A stretch of DNA of 64,000 nucleotides, taken from NCBI GenBank assembly GCA_049889695.1, contig JBMHCX010000007.1:190519-254518 (forward strand). Direction: 5' to 3'. A program made the translations under genes and the position numbers. How positions within the stretch are numbered: the first letter of the stretch is position 1; the number at the start of each line of letters is the position of its first letter. Shown here one piece after another: positions 8,399 to 16,092 of this stretch. A model generated the notes under the pieces. The model had not been told where the DNA came from and did no database searches. It worked only from the letters and a program-made list of their open reading frames with translations. Origin of the DNA: WTJH01 sp049889695. Lineage in GTDB: Bacteria > Bacteroidota > Bacteroidia > Flavobacteriales > Flavobacteriaceae.

Positions 8399-9021
8399 AG
8401 TGAAAAATGATTGTCGAAATGTTCTTTTACGCGCTGGTCATGAGTAATGATGACCAAGCTACTTCCACATAAACGCGCCTCTTCCTGTAAGAGGGAAATG
8501 ACTTTGGTACAATTGAGGTCGTCTAGATTGGAAGTGGGTTCGTCGGCTAAAACAACTTTGGGCTGATGGATCAGTCCTAATGCAATCGCTAAGCGTTGTT
8601 TTTGCCCTTGACTAAGTTGATCTACTTTTTTCTGAATAACAGACTCCAAGCCAAGTCGCTCCGAAATGGTAACTAAGCGCTTATGGTCGCGGATATTTTT
8701 CGGGAATTTTTGACGTAGTTTTAAGTTCTCCTCTACAGTCAACGATTTAACATAGTGATATTGTTGGAACACTAGGCCGATATTCTCTCCTCTGAAACGA
8801 TCTAAGTCTTTGCGATTCAGACCAGTTATTTCGGTATCTCCAATGAAAATCTTTCCGCTGTTCGCGGGGAGTATGCCCGAAAGTAAGTGAAGTAAAGTCG
8901 TTTTTCCTGATCCGGAAGGACCCAGTATAAGCAAGTGATCTTTCTTTTTCAGTTGTATATCTGAAAATTCAAAAGAGTGCCCATTTGCATATTCAAATTT
9001 TAAATCCTTCGTATGAATCAT
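8395..9021 (-). CDS. ABC transporter ATP-binding protein, LolD/MacB type
   Basis: The 208-aa protein is a complete nucleotide-binding domain: Walker A GPSGSGKTT at 34-42, Q-loop in VFQQYHY, signature LSQGQ (second G of LSGGQ replaced by Q), Walker B VVLADEPTSNLD, and an ITHD switch histidine. It powers the permease encoded next and is first gene of a three-gene operon (overlaps of 4 and 8 bp). A possible promoter lies directly upstream. Confidence 0.93.
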   Translation of the reverse strand: MIHTKDLKFEYANGHSFEFSDIQLKKKDHLLILGPSGSGKTTLLHLLSGILPANSGKIFIGDTEITGLNRKDLDRFRGENIGLVFQQYHYVKSLTVEENLKLRQKFPKNIRDHKRLVTISERLGLESVIQKKVDQLSQGQKQRLAIALGLIHQPKVVLADEPTSNLDDLNCTKVISLLQEEARLCGSSLVIITHDQRVKEHFDNHFSL

Positions 9022-9025
9022 ACTT

Positions 9026-9055
9026 TAAAATTAGGCAATTAATAGATGCCGTCAA
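9026..9055 (-). promoter_or_regulatory. Possible promoter of the ABC operon (TTG-N19-TAATTTTA)
   Basis: On the minus strand a TTG (9053-9055) lies 19 nt before TAATTTTA (9026-9033), an imperfect version of the phylum's promoter. The box ends only 4 nt before the ATG, so transcripts would be almost leaderless. Confidence 0.3.
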
Positions 9056-9105
9056 GGGGATTAACAGAATTGAAGAGGGATAAATTTCTCCAGCAAAAAT
9101 TTCAA

Positions 9106-9158
9106 ATAAAAGAAGAGGCTGCTTGCAGGCCAACCTAAGCTAGCTGCAAACAGCCTCT
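9106..9158 (-). terminator. Terminator of the amtB-glnK operon (copy 1)
   Basis: Stem of 8 + 5 bp with one mismatch (9114-9127 with 9145-9158), loop of 17 nt, followed on the minus strand by TTCTTTTATTT. It lies about 40 bp after the glnK stop codon. Confidence 0.7.
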
Positions 9159-9195
9159 GTTTAAATAATTCTTCGATGTACGAAGTGGAAGAAGA

Positions 9196-9534
9196 CTAAT
9201 TCAGCGAATCAGGTCCTTTTTCACTGGTTCGAATTCTGTAGGCTTCTTCTACAGGGGATACAAATATTTTTCCATCTCCCACCTTGTCGGTCGTTGCTGT
9301 TCGAAGTATTGCATCTATAGTAGGCTGGACAAAATCATCGTTTACCACGATAGACAAAAAACGACGCTGTATTTCAGAAGTACTATAGCTAATACCTCTG
9401 TAGACGTGTCCTTGCTTTTCATTGCCTAAGCCTGTGACATCCCAATAACTGAAAAAATTCACTTCCACCTCGTGGAGTGCTTCTTTTACTTCATTGAACT
9501 TGGATTTTCGAATAATGGCTTCAATTTTTTTCAT
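9196..9534 (-). CDS. glnK: P-II family nitrogen regulatory protein (copy 1)
   Basis: The 112-aa length is standard for PII. Conserved blocks are MKKIEAIIRK at the N-terminus, the T-loop RGISYSTSEIQRR with a Tyr at the uridylylation-like position (about residue 50), GDGKIFVSPVEEAYRIRT near the C-terminus. The stretch before the T-loop (GLGNEKQGH) is one residue shorter than in E. coli GlnB/GlnK and lacks the usual glutamine there, so 2-oxoglutarate sensing may differ. It follows amtB by 22 bp on the same strand and should gate that channel according to ATP/ADP and 2-oxoglutarate. It differs from the second copy (32313-32651) at about 19 of 112 positions. Confidence 0.93.
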   Translation of the reverse strand: MKKIEAIIRKSKFNEVKEALHEVEVNFFSYWDVTGLGNEKQGHVYRGISYSTSEIQRRFLSIVVNDDFVQPTIDAILRTATTDKVGDGKIFVSPVEEAYRIRTSEKGPDSLN

Positions 9535-9556
9535 ACCGAGTTAAATTAAATTAGGT

Positions 9557-10801
9557 CTATTCATCAAAATTATAGGATCGGACTCCGAAGGTGCTCAGAT
9601 CAATGCCTTTTTGTTCTTCTTCCGCAGAGATGCGAATCCCCATAGTTTTCTTTAAGATGGTCATGACAACGAAAGTTAAGCAAAAAGAAAAAACTGCAAT
9701 GACAATAACACCGATCAGTTGGGTAACCAACAATGAAGTGCCTCCCCCAAAGAAGAGGCCACCATCTGTCGCAAAAAGTCCTACAGCAATGGTCCCAAAC
9801 AGTCCGTTGATACCGTGCACGGCAACAGCTCCTACGGGATCATCTATTTTTTGTTTATCGATGATTAGAACGGCGACATCGACCAATACTCCTGCAATAA
9901 GTCCGATGAGGATGGCCGATACAGGATTCACAACATTACATCCGGCCGTGATCGATACCAAACCAGCGAGGACACCATTGATGACCATGGTAATGTCGAT
10001 TTTTCCGTAGGCAAAATGAGTGTAAACCATGGTGGAAATCCCTCCTGCAGCTGAGGCTAAGAAAGTATTGACGACAACTGCGCCGATCAGCTCCCAGTTC
10101 CCCACAGCTCCTAAAGAAGAGCCTGGATTAAAGCCAAACCATCCGAACCACAAGATAAACGCTCCGACAGCAGCTAGGGGTAAATTATGCCCCTCGATGG
10201 TGTTAATAGAGCCATCTGCATTGTATTTGCCCATTCTGGGGCCGAGAACAATTGCAGCTGCTAGAGCAGCAAATCCGCCCATGGCATGAACAGCCGCCGA
10301 GCCGGCGAAATCGTTAAAACCGCGTTGTGCTAACCATCCGTTCGGATTCCACACCCAATTGGCGACCATCGGATAGAGCACGGCACAAAAGACCACGACC
10401 AAAACAGCATAGCTCCAGAGTTTCATTCGTTCAGCAATAGCTCCGGAAACAATAGAAATTGCCGCTATGGCAAAGCCCAACTGTATAAACCAAAACAACT
10501 GATTAGAAACACTTAGTCCAAGGCCAAGATCTCCTTGGCTAATCCCCGTATCAAAGGCAAACCAACCATTCGATTGCCCGTAGGCAATTCCAAATCCAAC
10601 GACAAAGAAGGCGATCCCTCCGAAGGTGATATCAATAATGACCTTGGCAATGATACTCATTGCATTTTTTGTTCGTACAAACCCTGCTTCTAGAAGCGCA
10701 AAGCCGCCTTCCATAAAAAAGATCAACGCAGCACACAAAGCCACCCACACGGTGTTAATGGCAAAGACGTGTTCATTGACCGTTCCTGATAATTCTTCCA
10801 T
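9557..10801 (-). CDS. amtB: Ammonium transporter AmtB (copy 1)
   Basis: The 414-aa protein has 11 predicted membrane segments and family hallmarks: DITFGGIAFFVVGFG early, GSAAVHAMGG (first pore histidine region), WFGWFGFNPGS, and VGAVAVHGINGLFGT near the end (second conserved His). It conducts ammonium/ammonia into the cell and is regulated by the PII protein encoded just downstream. The C-terminal tail ends GVRSYNFDE, after the conserved GIDLSTFG segment that contacts PII. Together with the other amtB at 31052 the cell has two channels within 22 kb. Confidence 0.96.
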   Translation of the reverse strand: MEELSGTVNEHVFAINTVWVALCAALIFFMEGGFALLEAGFVRTKNAMSIIAKVIIDITFGGIAFFVVGFGIAYGQSNGWFAFDTGISQGDLGLGLSVSNQLFWFIQLGFAIAAISIVSGAIAERMKLWSYAVLVVVFCAVLYPMVANWVWNPNGWLAQRGFNDFAGSAAVHAMGGFAALAAAIVLGPRMGKYNADGSINTIEGHNLPLAAVGAFILWFGWFGFNPGSSLGAVGNWELIGAVVVNTFLASAAGGISTMVYTHFAYGKIDITMVINGVLAGLVSITAGCNVVNPVSAILIGLIAGVLVDVAVLIIDKQKIDDPVGAVAVHGINGLFGTIAVGLFATDGGLFFGGGTSLLVTQLIGVIVIAVFSFCLTFVVMTILKKTMGIRISAEEEQKGIDLSTFGVRSYNFDE

Positions 10802-10937
10802 AAATTTAGTTGTTAAAAAGCGCCCAATATAAGTAAAATATATCGAGCGATTTTCCGTTGGTATTTTTCTGCTTCAGTAGAGCATTTGTGTTTGTTTTGT
10901 GCGTTTACCCCTCGAATCATCTTACTAGCGATGGCTT

Positions 10938-10983
10938 TATATTTGGTGGGTAACCCTAGGGGACAACCCAAAAGGATCCCCTA
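10938..10983 (+). promoter_or_regulatory. -7 box and leader hairpin of the TSUP permease gene
   Basis: TATATTTG at 10938-10945 matches TAnnTTTG. A 7-bp perfect inverted repeat (TAGGGGA 10957-10963, TCCCCTA 10977-10983) follows, ending 10 nt before the ATG at 10994. The transcript would begin near 10952, just before the hairpin, which supports the shorter protein start. Confidence 0.45.
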
Positions 10984-10993
10984 CATTTGTGTT

Positions 10994-11746
10994 ATGGACG
11001 GGTTTGTATTTTCAGGAGTGCCGCTCGAATTTCTGCTAGCAGCTTTTGGAGCCTTTTTGCTTGGAATTGGCAAAGCAGGAGTGAAGGGCATCGCCGTTTT
11101 TATTGTCACTTTATTTGTATTTGCATTTGGAGCGCGGCCCTCCACGGGTATTTTAATGCCTCTACTGATTATGGGAGATATTTTTGCCATTATCTATTAC
11201 AAACGATATACCGAATGGAAATATGTCTTTGTTTTAATTCCATGGATGGTCGTGGGTGTTCTTTTGGGGACCTACTTTGGCAATGCGCTCGATGAAAATG
11301 ATTTTAAAAATGCGATGGCATTCCTCATTTTTTTAACGTCTTGTATACTGTTCTACCGCGAGAGAAAGCCTTCCCTCTCTGTTCCGAAGCATTGGTCTTT
11401 TGGGGGGATATTAGGGGTTTTAGCAGGGTTTACAACGATGATCGGAAATTTAGCCGGGGCAGTTACCAATATTTACTTTTTAGCCATGAAGCTCCCGAAG
11501 AATGTTTTTATTGGAACATCGGCCAATGTCTTTTTTATGATCAATGTATTTAAGGTTCCCTTTCATGTCTATGTTTGGAAAACGATAGATCTACATTCCT
11601 TTTATACGAGCTTAAAATTTTCTCCTTTCCTGTTTTTGGGCTTGCTGGTTGGGGTTAAAATGGTGGAGCGCATCAACGACCAGAATTATCGTTGGTTTAT
11701 TCTTTCGCTGACAGCGGTTGGATCCGTGATCTTGATTTTGAAATAG
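10994..11746 (+). CDS. TauE/SafE (TSUP) family anion permease
   Basis: The frame is open from 10886, but the first 36 residues look unlike a membrane protein start and lie before the likely promoter, so ATG 10994 (MDGFVFSGV) is preferred, giving 250 aa. About eight membrane segments are visible, with the two TSUP half-repeats marked by GIGKAGVKGIAVF and by GGILGVLAGFTTMIGN. Members move sulfite, sulfoacetate, sulfonates or other small organic anions; the substrate here cannot be named. The gene is divergent from amtB copy 1 and has no same-strand partner. Confidence 0.85.
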   Translation: MDGFVFSGVPLEFLLAAFGAFLLGIGKAGVKGIAVFIVTLFVFAFGARPSTGILMPLLIMGDIFAIIYYKRYTEWKYVFVLIPWMVVGVLLGTYFGNALDENDFKNAMAFLIFLTSCILFYRERKPSLSVPKHWSFGGILGVLAGFTTMIGNLAGAVTNIYFLAMKLPKNVFIGTSANVFFMINVFKVPFHVYVWKTIDLHSFYTSLKFSPFLFLGLLVGVKMVERINDQNYRWFILSLTAVGSVILILK

Positions 11747-11896
11747 GAGGGGTATTTCCTGTAGCCCACAAGCTTAGTTAAAATCTAAGATTACTACATT
11801 ATGATTTTAAAAGTAGATAAAAAACAACATTTTGATTTAAACAAATGACTATAAGTATCTTACAACCTGTTCAATTATCAATTTAATTAGATTTCA

Positions 11897-11904
11897 TATT
11901 TTTG
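11897..11904 (+). promoter_or_regulatory. -7 box TATTTTTG for the CAP lipoprotein cassette
   Basis: Exact TAnnTTTG match 26 nt upstream of the TTG start at 11931; transcription would start near 11911. No clear -33 TTTG. Confidence 0.45.
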
Positions 11905-11930
11905 CGACCATTATTTTTAAATCTATTGAA

Positions 11931-12992
11931 TTGAAAACTAGGGTTCTACTAATCAGTTTTTGCCTTATGGCAAGTTTCGTTTCTTGTACTTTGGAAACCG
12001 ATGGAGAAATTCAAGCCATTACTTCTGTTGCTCAAGAGGGAGTCGACCAAGATTCAGACAATAATGGATCGACAAATGGAGGGGATTCAACATCCAATCC
12101 TGCAACGACAAGTACTGAAGTATCCAGTAGTGCTGAACGAGAAACAGCTCGACTAGATTACATTGAAAATTTTGTTGGCTCTGCGGTATCCGATCCAGAA
12201 TGGTCTGGGAGTAATAGCGGTTGCAATGCGGGAAGTATTCCGGAAGCTGTAAATGATAAAGTGATTCAGCGAATCAATTATTTACGTCGTTTAGTTGGCT
12301 TAAACGACAATTGTACATTGGATAGAAGCTGGAATGCTGCCATGCAAGAATGTGTTTTAGTGATGGATGCTAATAATCGGATCAGTCACAGTCCTTCATC
12401 TTCTTGGAGTTGTTACACAAGTTCAGCTTATACGATTGCGCAAAAGAGTAATCTTTCTCAGGGAAATCATTCTGTTAATGCGGTAATGTCTCAAATTCGT
12501 GATAGAGGTAACCACAACAAAGCGGTTGGGCACAGAAGGTGGATCTTGTTTTCAAGACAATTGAAATATGCCCATGGTTCTACGGACAATTTTCAGGCAC
12601 TAGCGGTCATTAATCTTGATTTTGGCAACACTAACTTCCCTGAATATCACGCCTACCCGGCCGAAGGATTTATGCCTCAGAATATCGTTTATGATCGATG
12701 GTCCTTCAGCATTCCTGGTCTTGGGAATGATTTGCAAGGAAGCCAAATAAGTTTTCAAAGTGCCAGCGTTGAAATGACGGGGCCAACGGGAGAAGAAGTG
12801 AGTTTAAACATCATACATAGAGAACAAACATTGGCGGACAAGACAATTGTATGGGAACCTCAGGGGATTGTTCGAAGCGGTGAGGGCGATAAGACCTACA
12901 CGATTACCATTAGCGGGATACAAGGGGCTCCATCGTCATCTTACACCTACACGACCACTCTATTTAATCCTGATGTTCAATACAATGACTAA
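11931..12992 (+). CDS. CAP-domain (SCP/PR-1-like) lipoprotein
   Basis: The 353-aa protein probably starts at TTG 11931, because the signal sequence KTRVLLISFCLMASFVSC with a lipobox Cys at about 20 begins right there and no in-frame ATG suits. After a Ser/Thr/Asn/Gly-rich low-complexity linker (about 30-75) comes a CAP-like domain: QRINYLRRLVGL, ALD-type helix with RSWNAAMQECVLVM, ISHSPS, and GHRRWIL. A beta-rich C-terminal domain (about 245-353) follows. Location is probably the outer membrane, possibly surface exposed. The function of bacterial CAP proteins is largely unknown. It is first of a three-gene run with another CAP lipoprotein and a PorP-like barrel. Confidence 0.75.
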   Translation: MKTRVLLISFCLMASFVSCTLETDGEIQAITSVAQEGVDQDSDNNGSTNGGDSTSNPATTSTEVSSSAERETARLDYIENFVGSAVSDPEWSGSNSGCNAGSIPEAVNDKVIQRINYLRRLVGLNDNCTLDRSWNAAMQECVLVMDANNRISHSPSSSWSCYTSSAYTIAQKSNLSQGNHSVNAVMSQIRDRGNHNKAVGHRRWILFSRQLKYAHGSTDNFQALAVINLDFGNTNFPEYHAYPAEGFMPQNIVYDRWSFSIPGLGNDLQGSQISFQSASVEMTGPTGEEVSLNIIHREQTLADKTIVWEPQGIVRSGEGDKTYTITISGIQGAPSSSYTYTTTLFNPDVQYND

Positions 12993-13008
12993 TAATTATT
13001 CACTTAAT

Positions 13009-13842
13009 ATGAAAAGTAGGATTATGACCTTGGGGATCCAATTCAAGGTTTTCGTTCTGTGTTTGTTCATCAGTGTTGCTTGTTCAAAAAATGATAGTGT
13101 AGAACTTCCAGACCTTCAGGTTCCTTCAGCCTTTTCTCCGAATGGCGATCAGATAAATGACACCTGGGCAATCGGTAATGTCAACAATTATAGAAATGTT
13201 AAAGTAACGATTCGATCGCAATCTCTTGGGGTTGTTTATTATTCAGCGGCTTATGCAAATGATTGGAATGGTCGATCTAACCAATCCAATACTGATACTT
13301 TGCCTACAGGTGTTTATTTCTACACCATAGAAATCGATGGGTATAGAACTGTGAGTGGTGAAGTATTCCTGAATGCATTATCCATTGAAACAGATGGTAT
13401 TTTTGGCCTTCAAGCGGAAGATATTCGGAATGCTTTAGAACGGCATAATTCTGCCCGATCTGCCGTCGGCGTTGCCCCCTTGGTTTGGTCCCAAGAGCTA
13501 TCTGCCGATGCCTTGAGTTGGGCGCGAGGACTAGCACAGTTAGAACCTCTTTCTTCTACCAATGCTTTGGCCAGAAACCAAGGGCAGAACATGTTCAGTA
13601 CATCACAGTCGGATTTAGAGTCTCCCCTTCATTATGCCTCAGAACAATGGTACGACGGAATAAATGACTTTACTTACGGTCCGTGGGATACTAGAAATGT
13701 AAATGCTGCTACATACGCTCAAATGATTTGGGAAGATACTCAGGAGGTGGGTATGGGCTATGCAATATCGCAAGGGGGGCAGATCTATATCGTGGCGAGG
13801 TATTCCCCAATTGGTTGTAATGCCGGCGAGTACCCCTATTAA
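13009..13842 (+). CDS. Lipoprotein with N-terminal CHU_C-like domain and C-terminal CAP domain
   Basis: The frame is open from 12847, but the ATG at 13009 (16 bp after the previous stop) starts a signal peptide with lipobox ISVACS, giving 277 aa. Residues about 37-125 match the gliding-motility C-terminal (CHU_C, PF13585) pattern: PSAFSPNGDQINDTW, then ...DWNGRSN..., then LPTGVYFYTIEI. Residues about 140-277 are a CAP domain: HNSARSAVGVAPLVW, YAQMIWEDTQEVGMGYA, and the closing IVARYSPIGCNAGEYPY. CHU_C usually sits at the very C-terminus as a type B sorting signal; here it is N-terminal in a lipoprotein, which is odd. It lies between the other CAP lipoprotein and the PorP fusion. Confidence 0.78.
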   Translation: MKSRIMTLGIQFKVFVLCLFISVACSKNDSVELPDLQVPSAFSPNGDQINDTWAIGNVNNYRNVKVTIRSQSLGVVYYSAAYANDWNGRSNQSNTDTLPTGVYFYTIEIDGYRTVSGEVFLNALSIETDGIFGLQAEDIRNALERHNSARSAVGVAPLVWSQELSADALSWARGLAQLEPLSSTNALARNQGQNMFSTSQSDLESPLHYASEQWYDGINDFTYGPWDTRNVNAATYAQMIWEDTQEVGMGYAISQGGQIYIVARYSPIGCNAGEYPY

Positions 13843-13870
13843 ATTGAGTCAATCACGAAGACAAGAATTC

Positions 13871-15700
13871 ATGAAAAAAATTATCTACTCCATATATATA
13901 TCCCTTTTGTTTTTTTCGGCTACACAGTCACATGCACAAGAGGCGATTGGGTTATTGGACCAGCAATCACAATTCTACATCAACCCCGCCACCATCAGCA
14001 CGTATGATACCAACGTATATTTTGGGTTGAATGCTTTACAGCCTGCAGAAGATTTAAATGTTAACAATCAGTTTTTAGCAGCTTCCATGCAGATGAAATT
14101 CTTGCCCATTGAAGGGCTATACGGAGGAATTCAACTCAATAGAAATACCACCGGAATCGCAAATGTGTTAAGAACTCAACTTCAATTTGCTTACCGAAAA
14201 AATATTTTCTCCAATTGGTCAATAGGTGCTGGAATACAGGCAAATTTTATGTCTCAAAATTTAGATTTAGGGGAACTATCCATCGATCTAGACTCTTCAG
14301 ACCCTTCATTTGATTCTTCTTTGCTCAATGATGTAAAGTTGTCGCCTAATCTTGGAGCGGGTATAGTTGTTAAAGGCCCACTTTTTGAGTTAGGTTTGTC
14401 ATATCAGCATATTTTTCAGGATACCAATGGGCTGAACCCTTCCATTTTCAATGCTTATTTACAAGTCCCAAATATCCCCATAAATTCGATACTTGTCACG
14501 CATCCTAGACTCTCCTGGTACACCATTGAGGGGGCAGATCCGCTGATCCAGATACAGCTACCTGTCCACTATCAAAAGAAATGGATTGCTGGTCCTGTTC
14601 TTCGCTATCAGCCTTCAGAGGCCTCCTTCGGGAAAAACCTGATGTATGGTCTTCAATTGGGGGTTGAGCTTCAATCAAAACTTCAGTTGATGTATGTTAT
14701 GCAGTCTTTGTCGACCAATAGTGGGTCTTTGTTGCAGCATCAGTTAGGACTGCAATACAGGGTTTTCCCTCCACAAGTAAACGCATCAAAAGAAGAGTCG
14801 AAAGAAAAGCCTAAGGAAAATAAAAAGGATAAAAAAGAGCGTAAATCTTCGTCAAAAAAGAAAGATAAAAAGAAGTCTGGCCTAAGAAATAAAGACCAAA
14901 AAGAAACAAAGCCTTTTAGCCTGTTCAAAGCTTCAAAAGACAAGAAGAAAAAAGCACCCAAACAAAAAGCACCCAAACAAAAAGAACCCAAACAAAAAGC
15001 ACCTAAGAAAAAAGCACCTAAGAAAAAAGCACCTCAGCAAAAAGAGAATGCAAAAGCGGCTGTCTCACTAGCGGAAGAAAAGGTCCAAAAAAAGAAGAAT
15101 ATTATTCCCGCCATCAAGATTGAAACGACTGCTAGGGAGACGGACGAGGATGCGGAACCAATAGACCTTGCGCAACCATTTAGGATAGATTTTCAAAAAT
15201 CTGAATCATCATTAAGCCCGTCCAATATTCGTGAATTAAGCAAGCTTGTGCGTGCGTTGGAAGGGAGTGAATCGAAATCTATCGAGCTTGTGCTCTATAC
15301 GGATTGCAGTGGACGTTTAGAGACCAACCAGCAAATGGCGCAAAACAGAAAGCAAGCAATTGTAACATTTTTGGAAGATCAAGGGATTCCCGCGGCGAAT
15401 ATCAGCAGTAAATTTAAAGTCGAATTTGCTGATTATACTGTATTGTTCGGCGGTGTAAAAGAGGAATCACGCGCTAAGGTCATTCAGACAAATCTGTTAG
15501 ATCTAGGGATACAGACAAATATCGTTTATGAAGACGAATTTAATGTGTATCGCGTTCAATTAAAGATTACGGAAGACTACGATACTGTCGACTCCATGGT
15601 TCAAGTTTTTAGAGCTAAAACAGGAATATCTGACATTTGGATGCGAAGTGATTGTGATGGAAATGATAAGTATAGATTTGCGGAACTAAACATATGGTAG
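13871..15700 (+). CDS. PorP/SprF-type outer-membrane barrel fused to Lys-rich linker, OmpA-like and SPOR-like domains
   Basis: The ATG at 13871 (28 bp after the preceding stop) starts a signal peptide ending SHAQ near 22; the protein has 609 aa. Residues about 23-295 read as a PorP/SprF family barrel (QSQFYINPATIS, GGIQLN, FAYRKNIFSNWSIGAGIQ, LGLQYRVFP). Residues about 303-405 are an extremely Lys/Pro-rich linker with KAPKQ repeats. Residues about 430-516 fit OmpA_C: FRIDFQKSES, YTDCSGRLETNQ and NRKQAIVTFL keep the Asp and Arg that bind peptidoglycan. Residues about 517-597 look SPOR-like (YTVLFGGVKEESRA, VYRVQL). PorP and OmpA parts are normally separate proteins (PorP and PorE). It likely anchors an outer-membrane complex to peptidoglycan and partners the two lipoproteins upstream. 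Confidence 0.78.
   Translation: MKKIIYSIYISLLFFSATQSHAQEAIGLLDQQSQFYINPATISTYDTNVYFGLNALQPAEDLNVNNQFLAASMQMKFLPIEGLYGGIQLNRNTTGIANVLRTQLQFAYRKNIFSNWSIGAGIQANFMSQNLDLGELSIDLDSSDPSFDSSLLNDVKLSPNLGAGIVVKGPLFELGLSYQHIFQDTNGLNPSIFNAYLQVPNIPINSILVTHPRLSWYTIEGADPLIQIQLPVHYQKKWIAGPVLRYQPSEASFGKNLMYGLQLGVELQSKLQLMYVMQSLSTNSGSLLQHQLGLQYRVFPPQVNASKEESKEKPKENKKDKKERKSSSKKKDKKKSGLRNKDQKETKPFSLFKASKDKKKKAPKQKAPKQKEPKQKAPKKKAPKKKAPQQKENAKAAVSLAEEKVQKKKNIIPAIKIETTARETDEDAEPIDLAQPFRIDFQKSESSLSPSNIRELSKLVRALEGSESKSIELVLYTDCSGRLETNQQMAQNRKQAIVTFLEDQGIPAANISSKFKVEFADYTVLFGGVKEESRAKVIQTNLLDLGIQTNIVYEDEFNVYRVQLKITEDYDTVDSMVQVFRAKTGISDIWMRSDCDGNDKYRFAELNIW
14951..15040 (+). repeat. Six 15-bp tandem repeats encoding KAPKQ-type units
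   Basis: In-frame units encode KAPKQ, KAPKQ, KEPKQ, KAPKK, KAPKK and KAPQQ. They form the core of the basic linker of the PorP fusion. Being in frame, gain or loss of a unit would change linker length without a frameshift. Confidence 0.85.
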
Positions 15701-15746
15701 ATTCTTCCTCTACTGCATCCTAGCCTGTGCTTACAGGCTCAAGATG

Positions 15747-15771
15747 AATAGATTTAATAAATCTATTTTTT
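15747..15771 (+). terminator. Terminator after the PorP fusion gene
   Basis: Perfect 9-bp AT-rich stem (15747-15755 with 15759-15767), 3-nt loop, run of T to 15771. Another 7-bp hairpin (15722-15739) precedes it without a T-run. Confidence 0.6.
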
Positions 15772-15870
15772 GGGGAGGAATAGCCGAGCATAACCATAAG
15801 GAATATCGGCGTGTCTACTATTAACTACGAGTACTGAACTTCTCGGTATATCATTTGGAAGTATAGCAAT

Positions 15871-15900
15871 AAAAAAGGGACTGCATTACTGCAATCCCTT
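15871..15900 (-). terminator. Terminator of the tRNA-Arg gene
   Basis: 10-bp stem with one G-T pair (15876-15885 with 15890-15899), 4-nt loop, followed on the minus strand by six or more T. It lies 11 bp after the tRNA 3' end. Confidence 0.75.
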
Positions 15901-15910
15901 TGTGTTTAAG

Positions 15911-15984
15911 TGACCTCGGGAGGATTCAAACCTCCAACCTCTTGAGCCGTAATCAAGTGCTCTATTCAGTTAAGCTACGAGGCC
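15911..15984 (-). tRNA. tRNA-Arg (anticodon ACG)
   Basis: The 74-nt minus-strand sequence folds as a full cloverleaf: 7-bp acceptor stem GGCCTCG/CGAGGTC with one G-U, anticodon stem CTTGA/TCAAG, loop TTACGGC giving anticodon ACG (position 34 adenosine presumably deaminated to inosine, reading CGU/CGC/CGA), and a T-arm with GTTTGAATC. Discriminator base A; CCA is not encoded. A TAnnTTTG box lies just upstream and a terminator just downstream, so it is a single-gene transcript. Confidence 0.95.
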
Positions 15985-15995
15985 CTTTCGGAGGG

Positions 15996-16003
15996 CAAAT
16001 ATA
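15996..16003 (-). promoter_or_regulatory. -7 box TATATTTG of tRNA-Arg
   Basis: Exact TAnnTTTG on the minus strand, 12 nt before the mature tRNA 5' end, implying a 5' leader of only a few nucleotides. Confidence 0.5.
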
Positions 16004-16092
16004 CATCTTTTTGGGTTTTTAAAAAAAGGAAAATACAAGGAGAATAGTGGTAAACTAAAAGGAAGCCTTTATATTCGTATCGGATTGTACTT

